Shown here one piece after another: positions 43,879 to 52,249 of a stretch of DNA of 64,000 nucleotides. The translations under genes and the position numbers were made by a program. Position 1 is the stretch's first letter; every line of letters begins with the position of its first letter. This DNA is from Bacteroidales bacterium (GTDB lineage: Bacteria; Bacteroidota; Bacteroidia; Bacteroidales; Muribaculaceae): positions 186,001 to 250,000 of the forward strand of contig JAAVFL010000004.1 of assembly GCA_014800795.1 (NCBI GenBank). The letters run 5' to 3'. The notes under the pieces are model-generated. The model saw only the letters and a program-made list of their open reading frames with translations, ran no database searches and was not told the DNA's origin.

Positions 43879-45576
43879 ATGGGTTTCGTAAGGAAGCTGA
43901 AAATGGCGTTCGGATTCAGCGATTCCTCGGAAGATGAGGAGCTGGACGGTATTGATGCGCGTGTTATCCCTTTGCGCATCCGCCAAGACAACGAGGTGGT
44001 CTGCGGGCAAGCCGGAACGGAGGTTGAAATCTCTCCGGCAATCTCCTGCACTCCGGCCGTTGCCGAAAAGGTGGCAGCAGATTCCGATATGGCAGCTATA
44101 GAATCTACGGCCGAACAGATACATGTGCCTGATGCTATATTCGATACGGTTGTAAAGATTTTCAACGAATCGTTGCCTGAATTTCTTCAGAGCAGCGTCG
44201 ATGAAAAAAGCCAGCGCGAATATATCTATGAGGCGCTTGACGCTTCCATGAAAAGTTATCTTGATAAAGTTGCTGAGAACGCCGGAAAGGCGTGCGACCG
44301 CCGCTTCGAGAATGAACGTCGCTCGATGCAGGAGGAGATGGACGAACTTCGCAAGCGGGTGCAGCAAGAAGAAATTGACAGTTCGGAATCAAAAAAACAG
44401 CAGCTCAGCGCCCAGCGTCAGAAACGCGCCTTAAACGAACGGATAAGTGAACAGGAAAAACAGATAGCAGCGCTCCAGGCCGAAAACGAGCAGTACCTGC
44501 TTGAAAATAAAAGTCTTCTGAACAAGGTAAGAATGTATTCCGTCACCGGCATCGCCCCCACTGACGATGAGATGGCCGGCCGTTTTACCGAACTGACCGA
44601 GGCGCTTGATTCCGCCCGCAGGGAACTCGGACACCAGAAGGAGCTGACAGACGCCGCCGAGCGGGAGGCTAAGGAAAATCTGATGGCGCTCGACAATAGC
44701 CGCCGCAGGCTTGCCGAAGAGATGGAAGCATATCGCCAGAAGGAGGAAACGTTTATTAAAAACGCCGATCTGGTTCGGTCGCAGACCTCGATTCTCGAGG
44801 CTGAGACATCATCGTTGCGAAGTGAGGTGACGATGCTCAAGGCTGAGAACAGTTCGCTCCGCGAGCAGCTCGACGAAGCAAACCGTAACCTCGAGATTGT
44901 GGAAAAGATGAACGCTCAGCTCGACGAGCTTGAAGACGCTCGCCGTCAGCACGACTCACAGCGCCGTCAGCTCAAAGATGAGTTGATGGCGGTTCATGAG
45001 GCGGTACGCCGTCTTGAAAAGGAGAAGGCCGACTATGAGGCGGTGCTTGAAGCAAAAGAGAATACCATAAGATCGCTTGAGGATGGAACGGAGGCGCTGC
45101 GCAAGACGATAGAGAACAATCTATATGAGCATGCCCGCTCTGAGAGTGTGTTCCGGCAGGAGATCGAACGGTTGAGAAACTTGACCGGCATACGCGAGAC
45201 ACCGGTCAAGGATGCGAAACCCAAAGAAACTTATCTCAGTGAAAGTGTGCTGACGGATGAGGGGCAGCCTATGGATGAGGCTGATATGCTCGAAGTGATT
45301 GTAGATGGAGTAACCTCCGGGCAACCGTCGGAAAATGCCGATGAATCAACTTCTGTAGCGGCTTCCGGCGAACAGAAGCGCAAGAGCAAGCGCGGGCGCA
45401 AACCTAAGCCGCGCATATCGGCAATCGACGATACCATCGCCGATACCGACTGGCTTGTGGCTACTCCTCCTGTAAAAAAGAAAAACCAGCAGTCGGAAGT
45501 TCAGAATGAGTTCGGATACAAGGAGCCTGACAGGAAGATTACTCCCGATCATCCGGCACAGATGTCGCTATGGTGA
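43879..45576 (+). CDS. Long coiled-coil cytoplasmic protein with AT-hook-like basic motif
   Basis: 565 residues, not recognised as a named family. The first 100 residues are acidic and non-repetitive. About 100-445 is an almost continuous coiled coil rich in E/Q/R/K with heptads (RRSMQEEMDELRKRVQQEE, LEDARRQHDSQRRQLKDEL). A low-complexity acidic stretch follows. Then comes the basic KRKSKRGRKPKPR near 505, whose RGRKPK resembles an AT-hook. There is no signal peptide or membrane segment. It may be a nucleoid or scaffold protein. DPP IV follows 57 bases later. Confidence 0.7.
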   Translation: MGFVRKLKMAFGFSDSSEDEELDGIDARVIPLRIRQDNEVVCGQAGTEVEISPAISCTPAVAEKVAADSDMAAIESTAEQIHVPDAIFDTVVKIFNESLPEFLQSSVDEKSQREYIYEALDASMKSYLDKVAENAGKACDRRFENERRSMQEEMDELRKRVQQEEIDSSESKKQQLSAQRQKRALNERISEQEKQIAALQAENEQYLLENKSLLNKVRMYSVTGIAPTDDEMAGRFTELTEALDSARRELGHQKELTDAAEREAKENLMALDNSRRRLAEEMEAYRQKEETFIKNADLVRSQTSILEAETSSLRSEVTMLKAENSSLREQLDEANRNLEIVEKMNAQLDELEDARRQHDSQRRQLKDELMAVHEAVRRLEKEKADYEAVLEAKENTIRSLEDGTEALRKTIENNLYEHARSESVFRQEIERLRNLTGIRETPVKDAKPKETYLSESVLTDEGQPMDEADMLEVIVDGVTSGQPSENADESTSVAASGEQKRKSKRGRKPKPRISAIDDTIADTDWLVATPPVKKKNQQSEVQNEFGYKEPDRKITPDHPAQMSLW

Positions 45577-45633
45577 TTTATCCGGTAATCCTCTCCTTCC
45601 CTTCCTCACAAAACTAACAACAAAGAAATCAAG

Positions 45634-47874
45634 ATGAAAGAGAATAATACCTTATATTCCCTCGCGGCCGGAACACTGATGTTGGTTTCGGCTTGTTTCC
45701 AAACAGCGGAGGCCGCCACTGTGTCAGCTCCGGCAGGAGTGATAAACGTAAGTTCGATCGCCGACTATGTTTATCCTTCGAATGCGGCTGCAACCCCGGG
45801 TGCGATGCAGTTCATGCCTGACGGCACATCGTTTCTGAGAATGAGCGACGGCGGCACGAAAATCATCCGTTATGACATTGCCACCGGTAAAGAGATAGAA
45901 ACAGTGTTTGATGCCGGTCATACGCGTGAGAATTCAATCGCTTCGGTCGATGCTTTCACTATCAGCCCGGGCGGAACAAAACTGCTTCTCCGCACATCTA
46001 CTTCTCCCGTCTACCGACGTTCGGTTAAAGCCGCATATTATGTATTCGAGATAAAGCGAAACATACTCAGACCGCTCAGCAAGCAGCATGCGCTTCAGCA
46101 GGCTCCGCTTTTCTCACCCGACGACCGCATGGTGGCGTTCGTAGCCGAAAACAATATCTATATAAAGAAAACCGATTACGACACCGAGGTTGCCGTGACC
46201 GAAGATGGCGAGCCGAACAAGGTAATAAACGGTGTTCCTGACTGGACCTACGAAGAGGAGTTTGCCACAAACTGCTCCATGACCTGGTCGCCGGACAATA
46301 CATCGCTATGTTTTCTCCGCTACGACGAGAGCCGTGTGCCGATGTTTACTTTCACGGATTATGCCGGATGGTGCAGTCCGCGTCAGGAATATGCTCTTTA
46401 TCCCGGTCAGTTCTCATATAAATATCCAGTGGCAGGAGAACCCAATTCGGTTGTGACGATACACACCTACGATGTGGATACGCGCAAGACAAAGGAAGTG
46501 GCTCTTCCGGATGCCAATATCGAGTATATACCCCGTCTGGAGTTTGGCGGTGATTCGTCAGAGCGTCTGATGATCGTGACACTTGACCGTGCCCAGAGCC
46601 GTATGGAGTTATATATGGCGAATCCCAAATCGACTGTAGCGAAATCGCTTCTCGTGGAGCAGGCCAAGGCGTGGCTTAATCCGGCTACTTATGAGGATAT
46701 AAGGTTCGAGAACGACGGGTTCACCGTAATGAGCGAACGCACAGGTTGGAACCATCTCTATAAATATTCATACGCCGGTCAGGAACTACGTGCCATAACT
46801 TCGGGAAATGCCGATGTTACAGCTTATTACGGAACGGATGCTCTCGGGAACGTATATTATCAGACTGTCCCTGAGGGAAACGACCCATCCAATGCCCTCA
46901 ACCGTGTGGTATGCCGTGTGGACCGCACCGGCAAGAAAGTGGAAAATCTGACGGCTGCGACCGGATGGGGAAGTGCCCGGTTCGCTCCCGGCATGTCGTT
47001 CTATATCACGAATTACAGTACTGCCGCAACCCCTCCTGTCTACACCCTTTTCAACAGCAAGGGGAAACAGTTGCGTGTTCTCGAAGATAACTCCGGCTAT
47101 GCTGCCCGCTATGCGCAGGCACCACGCCGTGAATTTTTCACCATGCAGTCCGACGGCACTACGCTCAACGGGTATATGGTTAAACCTGCCAATTTCGATT
47201 CCTCGCGCCGCTATCCGGTGATTATGTGGCAGTATAGCGGTCCCGGATCGCAGGAGGTGGTCAACCGCTGGAAGATGGATTGGGATGTGTATGCTGCAAG
47301 TCAGGGATTTCTGGTGGTTTGCGTCGACGGGCGCGGGACCGGTGGGCGTGGCGAAGCATTCCGCGATGTAGTGTACAAGCGTCTGGGTTATTACGAGACT
47401 ATCGACCAGATTGCAGCCGCACGTCATGTGGCTTCTCTTCCGTATGCCGACGGTGACCGCATCGGTCTTAGCGGCTGGAGCTACGGAGGATATGAGACAC
47501 TCATGGGTATCACCGATAGCGATTCTCCCTGGAAAGCGGCTGTTGCGATAGCTCCCGTGACCTCATGGCGCTACTACGATACGGTATATGCCGAGCGCTA
47601 CATGCTCACTCCTCAGGAGAATGCCGACGGCTATGACGAAAGCGCACCCGTAGGCCGTGCGTCGCGTCTGGCTTGCAATCTGCTCATAATCCACGGTACG
47701 TCCGACGATAACGTTCATCTTTCCAATACCATGGAGTTTGTTGGCGCTCTTCAGGCCGCTGACCGCTATTGCGATATGTTCCTGTTCCCAGCGATGAACC
47801 ATTCTATTAACGGATGTGATGCGAGGGCGCTTGTATATGGACGTATGATAAAGTATTTCCAGGATAACCTCTGA
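45634..47874 (+). CDS. Dipeptidyl peptidase IV (S9 prolyl peptidase)
   Basis: 746 residues, full length. The leader MKENNTLYSLAAGTLMLVSAC could be either a lipoprotein signal (Cys21) or a plain signal peptide ending at AEA. The beta-propeller has DWTYEEEF (the DPP IV Glu pair that holds the substrate N-terminus, about residue 207). The hydrolase triad is Ser616 in GWSYGGYE, Asp691 in HGTSDDNVH and His723 in MNHSING. It releases Xaa-Pro dipeptides in the periplasm or at the cell surface. Confidence 0.95.
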   Translation: MKENNTLYSLAAGTLMLVSACFQTAEAATVSAPAGVINVSSIADYVYPSNAAATPGAMQFMPDGTSFLRMSDGGTKIIRYDIATGKEIETVFDAGHTRENSIASVDAFTISPGGTKLLLRTSTSPVYRRSVKAAYYVFEIKRNILRPLSKQHALQQAPLFSPDDRMVAFVAENNIYIKKTDYDTEVAVTEDGEPNKVINGVPDWTYEEEFATNCSMTWSPDNTSLCFLRYDESRVPMFTFTDYAGWCSPRQEYALYPGQFSYKYPVAGEPNSVVTIHTYDVDTRKTKEVALPDANIEYIPRLEFGGDSSERLMIVTLDRAQSRMELYMANPKSTVAKSLLVEQAKAWLNPATYEDIRFENDGFTVMSERTGWNHLYKYSYAGQELRAITSGNADVTAYYGTDALGNVYYQTVPEGNDPSNALNRVVCRVDRTGKKVENLTAATGWGSARFAPGMSFYITNYSTAATPPVYTLFNSKGKQLRVLEDNSGYAARYAQAPRREFFTMQSDGTTLNGYMVKPANFDSSRRYPVIMWQYSGPGSQEVVNRWKMDWDVYAASQGFLVVCVDGRGTGGRGEAFRDVVYKRLGYYETIDQIAAARHVASLPYADGDRIGLSGWSYGGYETLMGITDSDSPWKAAVAIAPVTSWRYYDTVYAERYMLTPQENADGYDESAPVGRASRLACNLLIIHGTSDDNVHLSNTMEFVGALQAADRYCDMFLFPAMNHSINGCDARALVYGRMIKYFQDNL

Positions 47875-47902
47875 TTCATTACCTCATACATATCTGTCTA
47901 AA

Positions 47903-49255
47903 ATGAATAGAGCCGACAAAAGAATGCAAGGACTTACCGCCGCCATTTCCGGATTGTGGCGGAACTGGGCGGTAGCTGTGGGGCTGCTGACAATACTTGC
48001 TGTGTGTGCGCCGCTTGTGCCACGGCAATGGCTGGCCCCTATTAATATAGTATTTTTCCTTGCATTGCAATGGATGCATTCTGCAATGCGGAAACGCGAC
48101 GTACCATCATGTTCGCGACTTATCCAGGAGGTTTCAGCGGTGATACTTGTCACAGCTCTATTTGTTGTAGCCCTGCATTTTTTTGCCCGCGGAAAGGAAT
48201 TGTATGAGGTTACGGGACAGCCCTTTCTGGCCGATTCCCCTCTGATAGCCATACTCGTCACAGCTCCGGTGGCCTCGATTGTGACCTTGGTGTTCCTGTT
48301 GCGGCGCAGCGAGCCGCTTGTATGCCAGAAATGTAAGGTCCGCTACGGCAATGTGATAGAACATGGCTTTGTCGGGAAACTGTTCCGGCGTGAATTTCTC
48401 TATCAGACCCGCATGCTGTTCGCTCTGTCCGTGCTTCTGTCGGTAATCGAATGGGGATATTATTTGGTTCACTATGTGAATATAAATCTTAACAAGGCCG
48501 ATTTTTTCTTTTTCGTATGGCTTCCTCTCGCGCTGTACGTACTGTCGCTGGTCTATCTCGGTTGCCGGTATTATTCACTGTGGGTGTATTATTGTCACAA
48601 CGATGAAGACGGCATGGTCGCCAAACCATCGGCGTCCACTCTGCGCTATCTCATTCTGAACGAGGACAAGCTGTTCATAAGCATAGTGGATACGGGCATG
48701 AAATTCGGCAACGGTGCGAGGATGAAACATTTTGATACTCCTGCCGTGATACGTACTTCCTACAGCGAGAACGAGAATATCCACAACGCGATACGCCTGT
48801 TCGAGCAGTCGACCGGTATCAGAGACGCGGTTATCCGTCTGGCATATACCTCGCCCGATACCATCACGTATCAGAATGTGTTTCACTATTTTGCATTTCT
48901 TCCCGACAGTGAGGCGATCATTGATTCCAAAATAGAAGGGGAATGGCTTACATGGGGACATCTCCGCCAGATGGCTCATCAGAAACTGTTGAGCAGCGTT
49001 TTGGTAAGCGAGCTGAACAGAATATATAAGGTGGCTATGGCATGGAAGACGTATGATGAACAAGGACGGCGACTCTACAGCATTAAGCATTACCGCCCCA
49101 CTTTCCGCTTGCGCGATATAAAGAACTGGGAGGTTGATTTCGATGATCCGCACTGGCTTATAATATCAAAAAATAATCAGGATAGTTTCTGGTATCCGAT
49201 CCGCAGGCTTTTCAACAAACGGATGAGGAGAAAGAAAAGAGCAGCAGAGCAATAG
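47903..49255 (+). CDS. Unrecognised six-helix membrane protein with large cytoplasmic domain
   Basis: 450 residues. Membrane segments lie at about 22-40, 43-58, 76-94, 113-133, 170-192 and 200-221. A loop between helices four and five carries CQKCKVRYGN (141-150), a possible half zinc site. Residues 230-450 are soluble, with a basic C-terminus (NKRMRRKKR), and contain a region rich in aromatic residues (LRDIKNWEVDFDDPHWLIIS). I do not recognise the family. It lies 28 bases after DPP IV on the same strand. A TssN-like (T6SS) assignment was considered but no T6SS gene is near. Confidence 0.6.
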   Translation: MNRADKRMQGLTAAISGLWRNWAVAVGLLTILAVCAPLVPRQWLAPINIVFFLALQWMHSAMRKRDVPSCSRLIQEVSAVILVTALFVVALHFFARGKELYEVTGQPFLADSPLIAILVTAPVASIVTLVFLLRRSEPLVCQKCKVRYGNVIEHGFVGKLFRREFLYQTRMLFALSVLLSVIEWGYYLVHYVNINLNKADFFFFVWLPLALYVLSLVYLGCRYYSLWVYYCHNDEDGMVAKPSASTLRYLILNEDKLFISIVDTGMKFGNGARMKHFDTPAVIRTSYSENENIHNAIRLFEQSTGIRDAVIRLAYTSPDTITYQNVFHYFAFLPDSEAIIDSKIEGEWLTWGHLRQMAHQKLLSSVLVSELNRIYKVAMAWKTYDEQGRRLYSIKHYRPTFRLRDIKNWEVDFDDPHWLIISKNNQDSFWYPIRRLFNKRMRRKKRAAEQ

Positions 49256-49422
49256 AGTGGAGGTGTCATGGGAAAAACACAGACTGTTGTTTCTGATCTC
49301 CCGCACCGGATAATTTTCCCTGACATATCTCCGGCCCCATCTGTCTGACGTTCTCAAGTTCTGTAATCTCAGACTCTCTGTTCCTAATGTTCTGACCTCC
49401 TGCTCCAACTATTAATTTATAT

Positions 49423-50334
49423 ATGTCACGCATACTCGCAATTGTAGGACCCACAGCTTCGGGCAAAACGCGCCGGGCCGTTGACGTTGCACGCGCTCTC
49501 GGCGGGGAGATACTCAGCGGTGATTCGCGCCAGGTTTACAGCGGAATGGATCTCGGAACCGGCAAGGATCTTGAGGAGTATGAGGAGATTCCCTATCATC
49601 TGATCGATGTGGCTCCCGCCGGTAGCAAATATAATCTTTACGAGTTTTTGCGCGATGCGGGCGAGGCGCTCGATCTGATTGAGTCGAAAAGGAAGGTACC
49701 GGTTGTATGCGGCGGAACCGGGCTCTATGTGGAGTCGTTGCTCAAGGGGATGCGTCTTCCCGAGGTACCGGTCAACGAGCCGCTGCGCCGTTCGCTCGAA
49801 GGAAAGACACTCGGCGAGCTTACAGAAATTCTCGCCGGAATGAAGAACCTTCACAACACAACCGATATAGATACGGCCAAGCGCGCCGTGCGTGCCATAG
49901 AGATTCAGACTTATTACGGGGAGCATCCCGAAAGCGCGGAGTACGTTGTAGCGCCGGTGCCGCTCGATTCGGTGATAATAGGTGTGGATATCGACCGTGA
50001 AGCACGCCGCCGCCGCATCACCGGGCGTCTTGACGCCCGTCTGGAGGCGGGGATGGTGGAGGAGGTCCGCGGACTTCTCGCATCCGGAATTTCTCCTGAG
50101 GATCTGATGTATTACGGGCTCGAATATAAATTCCTTACCCGCTATGTAATAGGGGAACTGACGAAAGACGAGATGCGCACCGGTCTGGAAATCGCAATTC
50201 ATCAGTTTGCAAAACGTCAGATGACATGGTTTCGCGGCATGGAGCGCCGTGGTTTCAAAATACACTGGCTCCCTTACGATATGGACAGGGACGGTTTTAC
50301 CGATGAATGTCTGAGGATATACAGAAAGGAATGA
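49423..50334 (+). CDS. miaA: tRNA dimethylallyltransferase
   Basis: 303 residues, within the usual MiaA range. P-loop GPTASGKT is at 8-15, followed by LSGDSRQVYSGMDLGTGK (about 31-48), YHLIDVAP, CGGTGLYVESLLKGM (about 102-116) and the late RQMTWFRGM (about 275). It adds dimethylallyl to A37 of tRNAs reading UNN codons. The wording DSRQVYSGMDLGTGKD deviates from the common DSMQVYKGLDIGTAK, as in the second MiaA copy of some Bacteroidota. The stop overlaps the next start by four bases. Confidence 0.93.
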   Translation: MSRILAIVGPTASGKTRRAVDVARALGGEILSGDSRQVYSGMDLGTGKDLEEYEEIPYHLIDVAPAGSKYNLYEFLRDAGEALDLIESKRKVPVVCGGTGLYVESLLKGMRLPEVPVNEPLRRSLEGKTLGELTEILAGMKNLHNTTDIDTAKRAVRAIEIQTYYGEHPESAEYVVAPVPLDSVIIGVDIDREARRRRITGRLDARLEAGMVEEVRGLLASGISPEDLMYYGLEYKFLTRYVIGELTKDEMRTGLEIAIHQFAKRQMTWFRGMERRGFKIHWLPYDMDRDGFTDECLRIYRKE

Positions 50335-51380
50335 GACCTGGCTTCCGTACATACCGCATTCCCCGGTCCGTGGCTTTCTGCGTGGCTGTTATCTGTATCA
50401 TGATGCCGTTGCGTATGGCCGGATGGGAGTATTTCGAACCGGCCCCTGCGCAATGTAAGGGCGGCACTACGGCGGTTCTGGAATTTCCGTCGGGGTGTGG
50501 GGAGTTCGTTCTTGAGGGTAAGCTTCTGTTTTCAGGAAATCACATGGCGGGCGGACTGAACGGGCAGCAGTGGATAATAGAATTTTTAGATGACTATTCC
50601 GATGTGGTGAGACGTATCACCGCCCGCTACGACACGGCGCCGCTTTACAATGGTTTCGCCGACAGCAGATTTCTGAAACTCACGCTCGACTCCGTAAGTT
50701 CCGGCGGTGAATCGGTAAACTGCGATGTCGCGGAACTTCACAACGATGCGGAGATTTACGGGCGCGTAAATACTGTAGTGATCGACAACCGTGGAGGAAC
50801 GTTCGCAATGTGGCTGGGACGCGACGGTGGTGTATATGCCATAGGGGGAGAACTGCCCCGATCGGTGGCCGCCATCCGTATCGGGGGAACTAAAGATATG
50901 AAGTTATATGATACGGTAGTTAAGTGGCGCCGCGATCTGAAACGGCAACTTGCCACCGCATGGACAATTGCCGAACTCGAAGCTATAGATGTGGCTGTTG
51001 AGGAAAACCCTGCCGGGCAATGGAGGTTTCTCGACCGCGATACCGACAGCCGGTGGGCGGAACCGGGAGGGCGCTACCGTCTGGCTATAGTACCCCACGA
51101 CTCGCTGATGGTTGCCGATGCTCCGCAATGTGACGGAAGGATACCGGAATATGATGTGATATATATCGGGGGAGCTACCACAAACAGCCGCCGGTGGGAA
51201 CCGGGTATGGTGAAAGCACACCTGTATGCCACGCCGTTTGCCGGACATTACGATGTGGTGTGGTTCGACGCCTTGTTCGAGGATATGGGCGAGGAAGTGA
51301 CGGCCGACCTTACCGACGGCGCGGTTCTGTCATTCCGTTTCCCGATCTATAAATCCATGCTGAGATTCGCACGCAACTGA
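50331..51380 (+). CDS. Unknown exported protein translationally coupled to miaA
   Basis: 349 residues from ATG 50331, which overlaps the miaA stop (ATGA) and has AAAGGA just before it; a start at 50307 is possible but buried in miaA. A basic N-terminus and the hydrophobic SVAFCVAVICIMMPLRMAG make a signal peptide. The mature part is beta-rich (GECGEFVLEGKLLF-like strands, VNTVVIDNRGG, VYAIGGELPRSVAAIRIGG) and has no lipobox, Cys motif or repeat I can name. Function unknown; probably periplasmic. Confidence 0.65.
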   Translation: MRPGFRTYRIPRSVAFCVAVICIMMPLRMAGWEYFEPAPAQCKGGTTAVLEFPSGCGEFVLEGKLLFSGNHMAGGLNGQQWIIEFLDDYSDVVRRITARYDTAPLYNGFADSRFLKLTLDSVSSGGESVNCDVAELHNDAEIYGRVNTVVIDNRGGTFAMWLGRDGGVYAIGGELPRSVAAIRIGGTKDMKLYDTVVKWRRDLKRQLATAWTIAELEAIDVAVEENPAGQWRFLDRDTDSRWAEPGGRYRLAIVPHDSLMVADAPQCDGRIPEYDVIYIGGATTNSRRWEPGMVKAHLYATPFAGHYDVVWFDALFEDMGEEVTADLTDGAVLSFRFPIYKSMLRFARN

Positions 51381-51413
51381 TTTAATGCGGTTGCAACTGC
51401 GCGCAGCTGAGAT

Positions 51414-51881
51414 TTATTCCGGACCGTTAATCTTGCCGGTGGCTATGTCGTAGGTAATGGTGCTGTCGAGCAGCGATGCCGTGATAGCCTCCTTATTGCG
51501 GGCAATAGAATAGATGCCCTCTGTAGCCTCCAGTGTTTCGATATATGTGTAAAGTGTGGATGGAAGCTGATCGTAGAGCAGCATTTCAGGCAATACGCTC
51601 CCTCGCCCGTCGATTTTTATCCATGCCGGCACAGCATTGAATTCGAGGTAAGCGCTTCCGCTTAGCGTGACATGATATATGTTGTTGGAAAAACTGTAGT
51701 CGGAAACAGATGTCTCGGGGAAGTATTCCGATACGAACGACTGGATTTTCCCGGGCATTTCAGTATATTCATCGTTGTCGTCGCAACCTGTAAGGAACGG
51801 TAGTGTGAGAGCGAGAGCCATAGGCACGATTATGAGATTTCTGACGGTCCTGTTCGTTATGATATTTGATAGATCTTTCAT
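51414..51881 (-). CDS. PepSY-like lipoprotein
   Basis: 155 residues. A long lipoprotein signal ends LTLPFLTGC (lipidated Cys near 33). The mature part resembles PF11396 PepSY-like domains of Bacteroidetes: KIQSFVSEYFPETSVSDYSF, then the strand YHVTLSGSAYLEFN and GRGSVLPEMLLYDQLPS. Only one full PepSY-like repeat is clear. It is convergent with the gene at 50331 with a gap of 33 bases. Confidence 0.75.
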   Translation of the reverse strand: MKDLSNIITNRTVRNLIIVPMALALTLPFLTGCDDNDEYTEMPGKIQSFVSEYFPETSVSDYSFSNNIYHVTLSGSAYLEFNAVPAWIKIDGRGSVLPEMLLYDQLPSTLYTYIETLEATEGIYSIARNKEAITASLLDSTITYDIATGKINGPE

Positions 51882-52053
51882 ATATAATATATTAATGGGA
51901 ATTAAACGGTGAGTAAATACTGTCAGGGCTACTGTTGGAAATATTCTCAGCTATACAAATCGGTTTTTATCAGCATATCGATTCTTACCCGTCCCTCAGA
52001 TTTCAAACGTTTAGGGTGATGGATAGGTTTCCGGATAATTTCTGTTTTTGAGG

Positions 52054-52074
52054 TTTTCGCGATTTACGCGAAAA
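52054..52074. promoter_or_regulatory. TTTTCGCG dyad upstream of the lipoprotein operon
   Basis: TTTTCGCG (52054-52061) and CGCGAAAA (52067-52074) are perfectly symmetric around ATTTA, about 60 bases before the -7 box. It could be an operator; unproven. Confidence 0.4.
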
Positions 52075-52132
52075 TGATTTCCTTTAGTGGAGAAAATTGG
52101 AGCGCATATGGCATATATTAAAAAATATTAGT

Positions 52133-52140
52133 TATATTTG
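52133..52140 (+). promoter_or_regulatory. Promoter box of the DUF4493-type lipoprotein operon
   Basis: TATATTTG matches TAnnTTTG. It places transcription start near 52147 with a leader of about 100 bases. Confidence 0.55.
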
Positions 52141-52208
52141 CCAAAATTTTTGTAAACTAAGGATGGAAGTGGCTTTGGTTTGTGCGAAAATTTGTGTGAA
52201 AAATTATA

Positions 52209-52247
52209 ATGGAGAAAATAAAACATTATACTAATCTCTTTCATTAA
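52209..52247 (+). CDS. Possible 12-codon leader peptide
   Basis: ATG 52209 opens MEKIKHYTNLFH and stops at 52245-52247, two bases before the ATG of the first lipoprotein gene. Its position inside the mRNA leader would couple translation. No homology can be claimed for so short a peptide. Confidence 0.3.
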   Translation: MEKIKHYTNLFH

Positions 52248-52249
52248 TT

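Larger units (their letters stand above)
51882..52249. other. Divergent control region upstream of the DUF4493-type operon
   Basis: AT-rich. It contains the dyad TTTTCGCG-N5-CGCGAAAA (52054-52074), a TATATTTG promoter box (52133-52140) and a 12-codon leader ORF ending 2 bases before the first lipoprotein gene. Confidence 0.55.

Noticed and set aside
47903-49255. Type VI secretion TssN-like protein
   Set aside because: Multiple membrane helices are reminiscent, but the length and soluble domain differ and there is no T6SS gene nearby.
49426-50352. 308-codon open frame on the minus strand across miaA
   Set aside because: It is antisense to a fully recognised miaA, has no family-like motif, and arises from codon bias of the real gene.
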